Below are positions 55,051 to 63,051 of a stretch of 64,000 nucleotides of DNA, in pieces (position 1 is the first letter of the stretch; the number at the start of each line of letters is the position of its first letter). Source of the DNA: Malaciobacter molluscorum LMG 25693 (GTDB taxonomy: Bacteria; Campylobacterota; Campylobacteria; Campylobacterales; Arcobacteraceae). The stretch lies in assembly GCF_003544935.1 (NCBI RefSeq), contig NZ_CP032098.1, positions 930,001 through 994,000 on the forward strand, read 5' to 3'. The position numbers were made by a program, and so were the translations under genes. The notes under the pieces were generated by a model. It saw only the letters and a list, made by a program, of their open reading frames with translations, did not search any database and was not told where the DNA came from.

Positions 55051-55405
55051 AGTTTGGATTGAAGATAATGAAGAAAATTTAATATTTGGAAGTGGTAAAA
55101 CTGAAGTTTTAGAAAATATTGATAGAACTGGTTCTATTTCTGAAGCTGCAAAAGAAGTAGGTATGAACTATAAAAAAGCATGGAGCCATATTAAAGTATT
55201 AGAAAAATTCATTGAAGAAGATTTGGTTCTTGCTTTTAAAGGTAGAGGAGAAAATAGTGGAACTAGTTTAACACCAAAAGCTAGAGAAGTTATTCAAACA
55301 TATAAAATTTTGGAGCATGATATTAAAAAATATGCTGAAAATAGATTTAACGAGCTATTTCATAAAAATGGAGAAAAAATCCTTAAGACAAAGGAGGATA
55401 ATTAG
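55034..55405 (+). CDS. ModE-like winged-helix regulator without Mop domain
   Basis: A 123-residue protein matching the N-terminal DNA-binding half of ModE: EVLENIDRTGSISEAAKEVGMNYKKAWSHIKVLEKF and RGENSGTSLTPKAREVIQTY. E. coli ModE (262 residues) has a C-terminal oxyanion-binding domain, which is missing here. It may sense oxyanion indirectly or with the overlapping CxLGxF protein. It is a reasonable candidate for the protein that binds TATGC-N7-GCATA, but that is a guess. Confidence 0.82.
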   Translation: MKVKVKVWIEDNEENLIFGSGKTEVLENIDRTGSISEAAKEVGMNYKKAWSHIKVLEKFIEEDLVLAFKGRGENSGTSLTPKAREVIQTYKILEHDIKKYAENRFNELFHKNGEKILKTKEDN

Positions 55406-56385
55406 TGTTTAAATTAAATTTTTTACTATATCCAAATGTGCAAGATTTACATATTTCAAATGATTATTCATTAAATGTTTTAGATAATAATGAAGTTTTT
55501 AATCTATTAAAAAAAGATTTTTTAAAAAAATATAATTTTAAAGATTTAAAGACAATTGAATTTAGCAAATTTGGTATTTTAGGTTTTATGATTGAACTAA
55601 ATGGGAAAATTGCTGTAAGTAAAGGTGAAAGCCAGTCAATAGTTGATGGTGCAATAGAGTACGAAAAGCTTGGATTTGAAGTATTGTGGTTAGATTTAAA
55701 TAAAGATGGTAGTGTAAAATTAGATTTATTAGAAAAAAATGAAATTGATTTTATTTTTATATCTTCATATGTAATGGATACTTTTGTTAAAACAGATTTA
55801 CAAAAAGTAAAAAGTTTAACTTTTGCAAAAGTTATATCAAATTCAAGTGCAAACTTTGATGAAAATTGTGATATTGCAATTTTTGATTGTTATAAACTTA
55901 GTGGATATACAAGTAATGCTGTTGTTTTACATAATAATGAATTTGATGAACAAAATCTTGCTAATATTGATGCTTTAAGTATATATTTGTGTTTTGAATC
56001 TTTAAGAAATCAAACTTTCAATACTTCAAATAAAAAACTATTTTTAGAAGAATTAAAAAAACAATTTAATGATGATATATATTTCTTTGTAGAACCAAAT
56101 TCTACATTAGAATACTCTTTACATTTTGCATTAAAAAATATTAAAGCAAGGGAACTTATAAGAACTTCAGCATTATCAAATATTCATATTACAAATGGTG
56201 AAGGTTGCTCTTTAGGTTTATCTAAACCTTCAAGAATAATTCAACATATGCAATATGATGAAACAACAAGTAGAAATGCAATATCTTTATCTTTTTGTGA
56301 AGAATATAAAAAAGAACAAATAGAAAAAGTTGTTCAAATACTTCATAAAAAATATAGACAAATAAGGGTTTTAAATGAGCAATAA
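55405..56385 (+). CDS. Degenerate NifS/cysteine-desulfurase-like protein
   Basis: A 326-residue protein, shorter than normal desulfurases (about 400). Starts with GTG after AAAGGAGG. The C-terminal part fits the NifS pattern: Cys268 in NGEGCSLGLSKPSRII, then SRNAISLSFCEEYKKEQIEKVV. Lys164 in DCYKLSGYTSNAVV sits where the PLP lysine is expected. The N-terminal PLP-stacking histidine region is not recognisable. In E. coli IscS feeds FdhD; here a dedicated sulfur or selenium donor for FdhD or SelD is plausible. Confidence 0.7.
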   Translation: MFKLNFLLYPNVQDLHISNDYSLNVLDNNEVFNLLKKDFLKKYNFKDLKTIEFSKFGILGFMIELNGKIAVSKGESQSIVDGAIEYEKLGFEVLWLDLNKDGSVKLDLLEKNEIDFIFISSYVMDTFVKTDLQKVKSLTFAKVISNSSANFDENCDIAIFDCYKLSGYTSNAVVLHNNEFDEQNLANIDALSIYLCFESLRNQTFNTSNKKLFLEELKKQFNDDIYFFVEPNSTLEYSLHFALKNIKARELIRTSALSNIHITNGEGCSLGLSKPSRIIQHMQYDETTSRNAISLSFCEEYKKEQIEKVVQILHKKYRQIRVLNEQ

Positions 56386-57622
56386 ATTAACATATTTAGA
56401 TTTTGCAGCAGCAGTTAGTAAGAGTTTAGAATTGGCAATACCTACAACATTAACACAAAAAGTATCTTTATTAGATTCTTTAGGAAAAGTTTTATCTCAA
56501 GATATTTTTTGTATAAAAAATTTACCTTCTTTTAATAACTCTGCAATGGATGGATTTGCAATTAGATATTCAGATGCAGGCAAAACACTTAATATTAAAA
56601 GAGTTATTTATGCTGGTGATAAAGAAGATAAAGTGAAAGCTAATTTAAAAGAGAATGAGTGTTATAAAATTATGACAGGAGCACAAGTTCCAACTGATGC
56701 TGATACTATTATTCCTATTGAAAATTGTACAAATGTAACTAATACTCAAGTTACAATTCCAAGTGAAATTAAAAAATCAAGTAATTTAAGATTAAAAGGT
56801 GAAGAGCAAACAAAAGGAAATATTCTTTTAAAAAAGGGTGAAACTATTACTTCTTCAACTATTACTCTTTTGGCTTCTCAAGGAATAGTAATGGTTGAAG
56901 TATTTAAAGATATTTCAATTGCAGTTTTATCAACTGGTGATGAGTTAAAAGAACCTTGGGAAAATTCAAATGATGATGAAATCTATAATTGTAACTCTTA
57001 TGCTTTAGTCTCACTTTTAAAAGAAAATGGATTTAATGCAACATATAGTGGAGTAATACCTGATAATTTAGAAAAATCAAAAGAATTTATTTCAAATCTA
57101 AAAAATTATGATGTTGTTATTACAAGTGGTGGTATTTCTATGGGAGATGCTGATTTTATGGCTCAAGCATTTTTATCAAATGGTTTAGAAACTGCTTTTC
57201 ACGGAGTAAATATAAAACCAGGAAGACCTATAATGATGGGAAAAATGCAAAAAACATTTGTTATATCACTTCCTGGTAATCCACTTACTGCTATGGTAAA
57301 TGCACATTTATTTGTAATTCCTGTGCTTAAAAAAATTCAAGGTAATAGTGGTTTTTATCATGATATTGAAAAAGTAAATAATCAAAAAGAGTTTAAAACA
57401 AAACAAGGAAGAGTAAATGTGGTACTTGGATCTTGTGAAAATGGAGGTTTTATAGTTACAAGAGATAATAAATATGGTTCGGGAATGATTACTGCTTTGT
57501 ATGAAAGTAATGCTTTATTAGTAACAAATGAAGCTACTAATAGTATAAAACATAATCAAGAAGTAGGTGTTATTAGATTTAATAACAAATTTTTAACTAA
57601 ACAAGTAAATATTTTAAATTAA
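56375..57622 (+). CDS. moeA: Molybdopterin molybdenumtransferase MoeA
   Basis: A 415-residue enzyme inserting Mo or W into adenylylated molybdopterin. Motifs: NSAMDGFAIR, IMTGAQVPTDADTIIPIE, TSGGISMGDADF, KPGRPIMMGK and LPGNPLTAMV. It overlaps the preceding gene by 11 bases. Being beside tupABC rather than modABC suggests specialisation for tungsten, which is inference. Confidence 0.95.
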   Translation: MSNKLTYLDFAAAVSKSLELAIPTTLTQKVSLLDSLGKVLSQDIFCIKNLPSFNNSAMDGFAIRYSDAGKTLNIKRVIYAGDKEDKVKANLKENECYKIMTGAQVPTDADTIIPIENCTNVTNTQVTIPSEIKKSSNLRLKGEEQTKGNILLKKGETITSSTITLLASQGIVMVEVFKDISIAVLSTGDELKEPWENSNDDEIYNCNSYALVSLLKENGFNATYSGVIPDNLEKSKEFISNLKNYDVVITSGGISMGDADFMAQAFLSNGLETAFHGVNIKPGRPIMMGKMQKTFVISLPGNPLTAMVNAHLFVIPVLKKIQGNSGFYHDIEKVNNQKEFKTKQGRVNVVLGSCENGGFIVTRDNKYGSGMITALYESNALLVTNEATNSIKHNQEVGVIRFNNKFLTKQVNILN

Positions 57623-57637
57623 AAAAAAGGAAAATAT

Positions 57638-58453
57638 ATGAAAAAAATTTTATTATCAACAGTATTAGCAGCAGCAGTTGCTACAAGTTCTTTAATGGCA
57701 AAAGATTTAATGATGGCTACAACTACAAGTACTGATAATACTGGACTTTTAGATTATTTAGCACCAAAATTCCAAAAAGATACAGGAACTACTTTAAAAT
57801 GGGTTGCAACAGGAACTGGTAAAGCTCTTAAAATGGGAAGCAATTGTGATGTTGATATTCTTTTTGTTCATGCACCAGCAAGTGAGAAAAAATTTGTAAA
57901 TACAGGTTATGGAGTTGATAGAAGACAAGTTATGTATAATGACTTTGTTATTATTGGACCTAAAAAAGATCCAGCTCATGTAACAGGACTTGCTCCAAGT
58001 AAAGCATTAGAAAAAATTAAAGAAAATAAATCTAATTTCTTTAGTAGAGGTGATAACTCTGGAACTAATAAAAAAGAGATTAGTCTTTGGAAAAAAGCAA
58101 TGGCAAAAGCACCAGAAAAAGCTAAATGGTATGTTCAGACAGGTCAAGGTATGTTAAGAACTATTAATATGGCTGCTGAAAAAAATGGATATACTATGAC
58201 AGATAGAGGTACATGGATTAAATATCAATCTCAAAAAGGTGATAAAAACCCAATGAAAATTGTAGTTGAAGGTGATAAATCTCTATTTAATCAATATAGT
58301 GTAATTACAATTAATAAAGATAAATGTTCAAAAGTTAAACCTAAATTAGCTAAACAATTCTCAGATTGGATTGTAAAAGATTCAACTCAAAAAATTATTG
58401 CAGATTTTAGATTATTAGGAAAAGCATTATTTATTCCAAATGCAAATAAATAA
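57638..58453 (+). CDS. tupA: Tungstate-binding periplasmic protein TupA
   Basis: A 271-residue binding protein with a signal peptide (VLAAAVATSSLMA). The TupA signature TTTSTDNTGLLDYLAP lies at the mature N-terminus, with SRGDNSGTNKKE in the middle. TupA proteins bind tungstate with much higher affinity than molybdate. Neighbouring permease and ATPase complete the importer. Confidence 0.93.
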   Translation: MKKILLSTVLAAAVATSSLMAKDLMMATTTSTDNTGLLDYLAPKFQKDTGTTLKWVATGTGKALKMGSNCDVDILFVHAPASEKKFVNTGYGVDRRQVMYNDFVIIGPKKDPAHVTGLAPSKALEKIKENKSNFFSRGDNSGTNKKEISLWKKAMAKAPEKAKWYVQTGQGMLRTINMAAEKNGYTMTDRGTWIKYQSQKGDKNPMKIVVEGDKSLFNQYSVITINKDKCSKVKPKLAKQFSDWIVKDSTQKIIADFRLLGKALFIPNANK

Positions 58454-58481
58454 TTAGTTTTTAAATAAGGATAACTACAGA

Positions 58482-59174
58482 ATGAGTCTATTTATTGATG
58501 GTTTTAATGAAGCTTTACAGCTTTTAGCTTCTGGAAATGATAGTGTTTACTCTGCAATTGCAGTAACAGTCACTGTTTCATCTTGGTCTTTATTAATTAG
58601 TTTATTAATAGGATTACCTTTAGGCTTTTTGCTAGGATATTATAATTTTCCTAGCAAACCTGCAGTTAGAACTATTGTTGATACCTTACTTGCTTTGCCA
58701 ACTGTAGTAATTGGGCTTATTGCATATACGATGCTTTCACGAAGTGGTTTTTTTGGTTCTTTTGATCTTTTATTTAGTCAAAAAGCAATTATTATTGGAC
58801 AGATTGTTTTAGGAACACCAATTGTAATAGCATTAACTGCAACTCAAGTTGAATCTATTGATAAAAGATTATATGTTTCATTAAAAGGTTTGGGAGCAAA
58901 TAAATGGCAAATATTAATAACAACATTAGTGGAAGCTAGATTTGGTCTTATGACAGCTGCTATGACTGCATATGGAAGAATTGTTACTGAAATTGGTATT
59001 TCTATGATGGTTGGTGGTAATATTAAATATCATACAAGAACTATTACAACAGCAATTGCACTTGAAACAGGAAAAGGTGAATTTGTAACTGGAATTGCGT
59101 TAGGATTAGTTTTATTTATAATTGCTTTAATGGTAAATATTATTTTATCTATATTAAAAAGGGAATGGGCATAA
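58482..59174 (+). CDS. tupB: Tungstate ABC transporter permease TupB
   Basis: A 230-residue membrane protein with about five helices and the permease coupling loop (VSLKGLGANKWQILITTLVEARFG). It resembles CysT/ModB permeases. Its stop overlaps the start of tupC. Confidence 0.93.
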   Translation: MSLFIDGFNEALQLLASGNDSVYSAIAVTVTVSSWSLLISLLIGLPLGFLLGYYNFPSKPAVRTIVDTLLALPTVVIGLIAYTMLSRSGFFGSFDLLFSQKAIIIGQIVLGTPIVIALTATQVESIDKRLYVSLKGLGANKWQILITTLVEARFGLMTAAMTAYGRIVTEIGISMMVGGNIKYHTRTITTAIALETGKGEFVTGIALGLVLFIIALMVNIILSILKREWA

Positions 59175-60181
59175 TGAAGCATCTTTATGAACTTGAAAAT
59201 ATTACATATTTTCATGAAGATAAAAAAGTTTTAAATATAGATAAGTTAATACTAGATGAAAAACAAATAATTGGTGTTTTTGGTCCAAATGGAAGTGGAA
59301 AATCAACTCTTTTTTCTTTAATATCTTTTATAAATAAACCAAAAAATGGAAATATATATTTTCAAGGAAAAGATAGTAAAAAATTAGAACATAAAAATAA
59401 ACAAGATGTTGTTATATTACCTCAAAATCCATATTTATTAAAAAAAAGTGTTTATGAAAATATTATATATGGACTAAAATTAAGAAATGATACAAATAAT
59501 TTGAATTATAGAGTAGATGAAGCTTTAAGTCAAGTTGGATTAACATCTTCTTTTAAATATAGATATTACAATCAATTGTCAGGTGGTGAAGCTCAAAGAG
59601 TTGCACTTGCTGCTAGACTTATTTTAAAACCAAAAGTTCTGATTTTAGATGAACCAACATCAGGTGTTGATACAAACTCAGCGCAATTAATAAAAGAGGC
59701 TATCTTTTTAGCTAAACAAAAATGGGATACTACTTTAATCATATCAAGTCATGATCACAATTGGTTAAATCATACTTGTGATAAAAAAATTGCCTTATTT
59801 CAAGGTAACTTAGTAGAAAGTGGGAGTATTAATCTTATATTTCCTCCTTGGCAAAAAGATGAAAATGCAAATTTGGTAAAAGAGTTTATTGATAATCAAA
59901 AGATTGTTTTTGAAAATAGTAATTCAAAGAAAAAAGATTCAATTGTTATGATTAATTCAAAAGATATTTATATAAATTGTAAAGATGAAAAGAATTCTTT
60001 AGATGCAGTAATATCTTCAATATATAAAGATCCTTTAGAAAATAAAATGCAAGTAGAATTTGTAATTGGTGGAATAACTTTTAATATCAAATTATCAAAA
60101 GAAGAAATCAAAGATAATGAATTATTCCCAGGCAGTGATATAAAAGTAAAAATTGATACGTCAAAAGTTTGTTGGATATAA
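59174..60181 (+). CDS. tupC: Tungstate ABC transporter ATPase TupC
   Basis: A 335-residue ATPase: Walker A GPNGSGKST, signature LSGGEAQRVALAARL, Walker B VLILDEPTSGVD, switch His in SSHDHNW. The last 80 residues (IYINCKDEKNSLDAVISS, GSDIKVKIDTSKV) look like a TOBE/Mop regulatory domain that could bind oxyanion. ATG 59174 has AAAGGGA nine bases before it, better than ATG 59165. Confidence 0.93.
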   Translation: MKHLYELENITYFHEDKKVLNIDKLILDEKQIIGVFGPNGSGKSTLFSLISFINKPKNGNIYFQGKDSKKLEHKNKQDVVILPQNPYLLKKSVYENIIYGLKLRNDTNNLNYRVDEALSQVGLTSSFKYRYYNQLSGGEAQRVALAARLILKPKVLILDEPTSGVDTNSAQLIKEAIFLAKQKWDTTLIISSHDHNWLNHTCDKKIALFQGNLVESGSINLIFPPWQKDENANLVKEFIDNQKIVFENSNSKKKDSIVMINSKDIYINCKDEKNSLDAVISSIYKDPLENKMQVEFVIGGITFNIKLSKEEIKDNELFPGSDIKVKIDTSKVCWI

Positions 60182-60371
60182 AATAATCTTAATTAAAATT
60201 ATTTAAAAGCTTGATAATTACATAATTTTGACATTATAACCTAATCTAAGAATTATGCAAAAAAAGAATATTTTTCTTTTGTAACAATTATTAAAAAAAT
60301 ATTATTTTTACTATAAAAAACAACATAAATGTCTTTTTTTAATGATAAAATAAGAAAAAAAGGAGTTTTTT

Positions 60372-60563
60372 ATGTTTGTAAAACTAAACGAAAGAGTTTA
60401 TTTAAATATGAATAAAATCACAAGAATGAAAATCGATCATGTCGAAGATGGAATTAGAGTAAGATTTTATGAGGGACAAGAACAAGTTGCAAAATCTAAA
60501 AGATTTGAAAAAGTAGAAGATGCGGAAAATTGGTTAAATAATATTTTAGAAAAAGTTAAATAA
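60372..60563 (+). CDS. Small conserved-type protein of unknown function
   Basis: A 63-residue acidic/basic soluble protein with predicted beta-strands (LNERVYLNMNKITRMKID, GIRVRFYEGQEQ) and a C-terminal helix (EDAENWLNNILEKVK). AAAGGAG gives a strong ribosome site. Four bases separate it from the hydrolase gene, suggesting co-transcription. I do not recognise the family. Confidence 0.7.
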   Translation: MFVKLNERVYLNMNKITRMKIDHVEDGIRVRFYEGQEQVAKSKRFEKVEDAENWLNNILEKVK

Positions 60564-60566
60564 AAA

Positions 60567-61247
60567 TTGACAAAAAAAAGAGTTTATTTAATAACAGGTT
60601 TTATGTGTGATGAAAGAGTTTGGAATAAAGTTGAAACTTTATTACATGACTCTTATGAATTTATACATATTTCTATACCAAATGAAAATAGTTTTGAAAA
60701 AATAGTAAAAAAAATCAATATTGAAGATGAAAATATTAATTTAATAGGTTTTTCTTTAGGTGGATATATTGCAAGTTATTATGCATTAAAAAATTATCTA
60801 AAAATAAATAAGGTTCTTGTTATTTCTTCAACTCTTTGTTCTTTAAATGATGATGAAATTAGACAAAGAGAATTTGCTTTAGAACTTGTAAAAGAGTATG
60901 GTTTTTCTATTTTAAATGATAAAAAGATTAAAACATTAATAGAAAATAAAAATGATAATTCTTTAATAGCTCTAATAAAAGATATGTATAAAAATAATGG
61001 TAAAGAAAAATTTATAAATCTACTTCAATCAACTACATATCGAAAAGATTTATCAAATATGTTACAAAAATCAAATACTGACTTTAACTTTTTGTATAGT
61101 GAAGATGATATTTTACTTGATAAAAATTGGATTGATACTATTAAAGAAAATACAAACTTTTTATTTGAAAGTATACCAAGTGATACTCATATGATACCAC
61201 TAGAAAAATCTGATATTTTGGAAACTAAAATTAGACAGTTATTCTAA
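60567..61247 (+). CDS. Alpha/beta hydrolase
   Basis: A 226-residue hydrolase. TTG start is chosen because the first strand (KKRVYLITGFMCDERVW) belongs to the fold. Nucleophile elbow GFSLGGYIAS, acid in YSEDDILL and His in SDTHMIPLEK complete the triad. Similar to small carboxylesterases and to BioH/MenH-like proteins; substrate unknown. It converges on the CooA-like regulator. Confidence 0.82.
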   Translation: MTKKRVYLITGFMCDERVWNKVETLLHDSYEFIHISIPNENSFEKIVKKINIEDENINLIGFSLGGYIASYYALKNYLKINKVLVISSTLCSLNDDEIRQREFALELVKEYGFSILNDKKIKTLIENKNDNSLIALIKDMYKNNGKEKFINLLQSTTYRKDLSNMLQKSNTDFNFLYSEDDILLDKNWIDTIKENTNFLFESIPSDTHMIPLEKSDILETKIRQLF

Positions 61248-61877
61248 ACTATCAAGTTTTTGCATATCATTTATGATATACTTGTTTTTATCAATTTTTT
61301 CTATTATTTTTTCCTTTTTTAATTCATTTATAATTGTAGATACAGTTTGTCTTTTTGAACCAATAAAACTAGATAATACTTTTACTGATAAATCAATATT
61401 TATGCAATATTTATCATTTATAATATTATTTTGAGTTTTTGCAATATCTATAAAAAAAGATGCAACTTTCTTTTTGCAACTTTTGAAAACTAAGTTTTTT
61501 ATAATATTTCTTTCTAATTCTGCTCTGTGTTTTAGTGATCTGATAACAGAATTAGAAAACTCTTTATAAGAAAATAATGTAGCAAATTTTTCTGCATTAA
61601 TTAAGTAAACTTCACTATCTTCTGTAAATTCAATAGCACAAGATGTTTCAGGTATTATAATATTGTTTTTTTGTAAAAAATAGAGTATAAATTCTTCTCC
61701 ATCTTCAAATATTGAAGCTTTTGCTTTTCCATTTTTAAATACATAAAGAGTTAACGAACCATCTTCATACTCTAAATTTCCCTTTTTGAATTTTTTAATA
61801 GGAATAGAAGAGAAATCCTCTTTTGATAAAATCTTTGATAAATCAACTGAATCAATCCTTAGCCTGTTAGATTCCAT
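61239..61877 (-). CDS. CooA-like CRP/FNR regulator lacking haem-ligand motif
   Basis: A 212-residue regulator with an effector domain (about 15-105), a dimer helix and a HTH (about 163-188). The recognition helix GSKRQTVSTIINEL matches CooA (GSSRQTTSTALNSL), and ASFFIDIAK and TSCAIEFTEDSEV also align with CooA. CooA binds CO through haem held by Cys75/His77 in FCMHSGC; here the segment reads IIPETSC, so both ligands are missing. ATG 61877 follows AAAGGA; the longer TTG form would hold that site inside the gene. It should recognise TGTCA-N6-TGACA boxes found upstream of itself and hyfA. Confidence 0.8.
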   Translation of the reverse strand: MESNRLRIDSVDLSKILSKEDFSSIPIKKFKKGNLEYEDGSLTLYVFKNGKAKASIFEDGEEFILYFLQKNNIIIPETSCAIEFTEDSEVYLINAEKFATLFSYKEFSNSVIRSLKHRAELERNIIKNLVFKSCKKKVASFFIDIAKTQNNIINDKYCINIDLSVKVLSSFIGSKRQTVSTIINELKKEKIIEKIDKNKYIINDMQKLDSLE

Positions 61878-61977
61878 TCTTATTCCTTTAATAATCAATT
61901 TATATTTAAGTTTAATATTAAAAAATACTATCAGTATTATTCTTTTAGTTGTATAAAATAAAAAAATATAAAAAATC

Positions 61978-61993
61978 TGTCACATTGGTGACA
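61978..61993. promoter_or_regulatory. CooA-type box 1
   Basis: TGTCACATTGGTGACA, a near-perfect palindrome matching the CooA pattern TGTCA-N6-(C/T)GACA. About 100 bases upstream of the regulator gene. Confidence 0.65.
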
Positions 61994-62092
61994 GTTTCTG
62001 AAGAATTATTTTTCTTAATGCTTGTAAAATAGAGATTTTTTATAAAAATAATTATTTTATTATATTTTATATTTAAAAAAAAATCTCATTTA

Positions 62093-62108
62093 TGTCACAT
62101 TGATGACA
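62093..62108. promoter_or_regulatory. CooA-type box 2
   Basis: TGTCACATTGATGACA, 115 bases to the right of box 1 (about eleven helical turns). About 370 bases before hyfA. Confidence 0.65.
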
Positions 62109-62333
62109 GAATAAATATTATTTTTATATTAATATTTAAGTATTTTAAAATAAATTTAAAAAAATAAGTTACTTATTATATTTAAATTTATCAATTAAAA
62201 GGGAAGGAATAAAACAATCTAAATTATATGTACTTATTTTAGAGAAATAGTGATTTTAATTTGAATGAAAAAAAATCAAAAAAGTTCTCTAATAAAAGAA
62301 CATTTGTTAATGATAGTGAACTTTGTTTATAAC

Positions 62334-62372
62334 GTTTATTTAGATAATCATCTTATGAGTTTCTAAATAAAC
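62334..62372 (+). other. 11-base stem hairpin in hyfA leader
   Basis: GTTTATTTAGA (62334-62344) pairs perfectly with TCTAAATAAAC (62362-62372). No T run follows, so it is not an ordinary terminator. Confidence 0.55.
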
Positions 62373-62428
62373 TTATTAAACCAATTTTTTGTAAAAATTT
62401 CAAGTGAAATTTCAAAAAGAGTTTTATA

Positions 62429-62452
62429 CAGATATGCAAATGCATTTATCTG
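62429..62452 (+). other. Hairpin close to hyfA start
   Basis: CAGATA (62429-62434) pairs with TATCTG (62447-62452); the loop includes ATGCAAATGCAT. It ends 28 bases before the ATG. Confidence 0.4.
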
Positions 62453-62480
62453 AATTAAATCAAACATTAAGGAGATAGTT

Positions 62481-63041
62481 ATGAGCTTACCGTTGAATAA
62501 TAAATATATTGTTGCAAATCCAAATACTTGCATAGGCTGTGCCACTTGTATGGCGGCATGTTATGAATCTGCCCATGAAAGAGGTAAGTTAGCGGTTCCA
62601 AGATTAATTGTTACAAGAACAAATAGTGGAACTGTTCCAAATCAATGTAGACAATGTGATGATGCACCTTGTGCAAATGTTTGTCCTGTAGGAGCATTGG
62701 AATTTGGAAAAGATTCAATTTTATTACATGAAGAGTTATGTATTGGCTGCAAAATGTGTACTTTAGTTTGTCCTTTTGGTGCAATTAGACCAGAAGCAGA
62801 ACCAATGCCATCGGTTGATTATTCTACAGAACCTAAATATAACTTAGGTATTGAATCAGAAGTTGGTGCAAAAAGTATAGCCGTAAAATGTGATTTATGT
62901 ATAGGAAGAGAAGATGGGCCTGCCTGTGTTGAAGTTTGTCCAACAGAAGCTTTATCTTTTGAAAATAATAATAGCATAATTGAAGAAAATGCAAAAAGAA
63001 GTCTTGAAGTTTATGTAAAAGAAAGAAAAAAATTCGTATAA
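62481..63041 (+). CDS. hyfA: Hydrogenase-4 iron-sulfur subunit HyfA
   Basis: A 186-residue ferredoxin-type protein with four [4Fe-4S] clusters: CIGCATCMAAC, CRQCDDAPCANVC, CIGCKMCTLVC and CDLCIGREDGPACVEVC. It belongs to the HycB/HyfA/CooF group that links a formate or CO dehydrogenase to a membrane [NiFe]-hydrogenase. GGAGA precedes the ATG. The next gene, a proton-pumping subunit, identifies it as Hyf rather than a free ferredoxin. Confidence 0.88.
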   Translation: MSLPLNNKYIVANPNTCIGCATCMAACYESAHERGKLAVPRLIVTRTNSGTVPNQCRQCDDAPCANVCPVGALEFGKDSILLHEELCIGCKMCTLVCPFGAIRPEAEPMPSVDYSTEPKYNLGIESEVGAKSIAVKCDLCIGREDGPACVEVCPTEALSFENNNSIIEENAKRSLEVYVKERKKFV

Positions 63042-63051
63042 AGGACAATTT

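Larger units (their letters stand above)
61878..62480. other. Divergent control region of regulator and hyf genes
   Basis: 603 bases without a convincing gene. Contains two TGTCA-N6-TGACA boxes and, nearer to hyfA, three hairpins (62334-62372, 62395-62412, 62429-62452). The leader of hyfA may be long. Confidence 0.6.
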
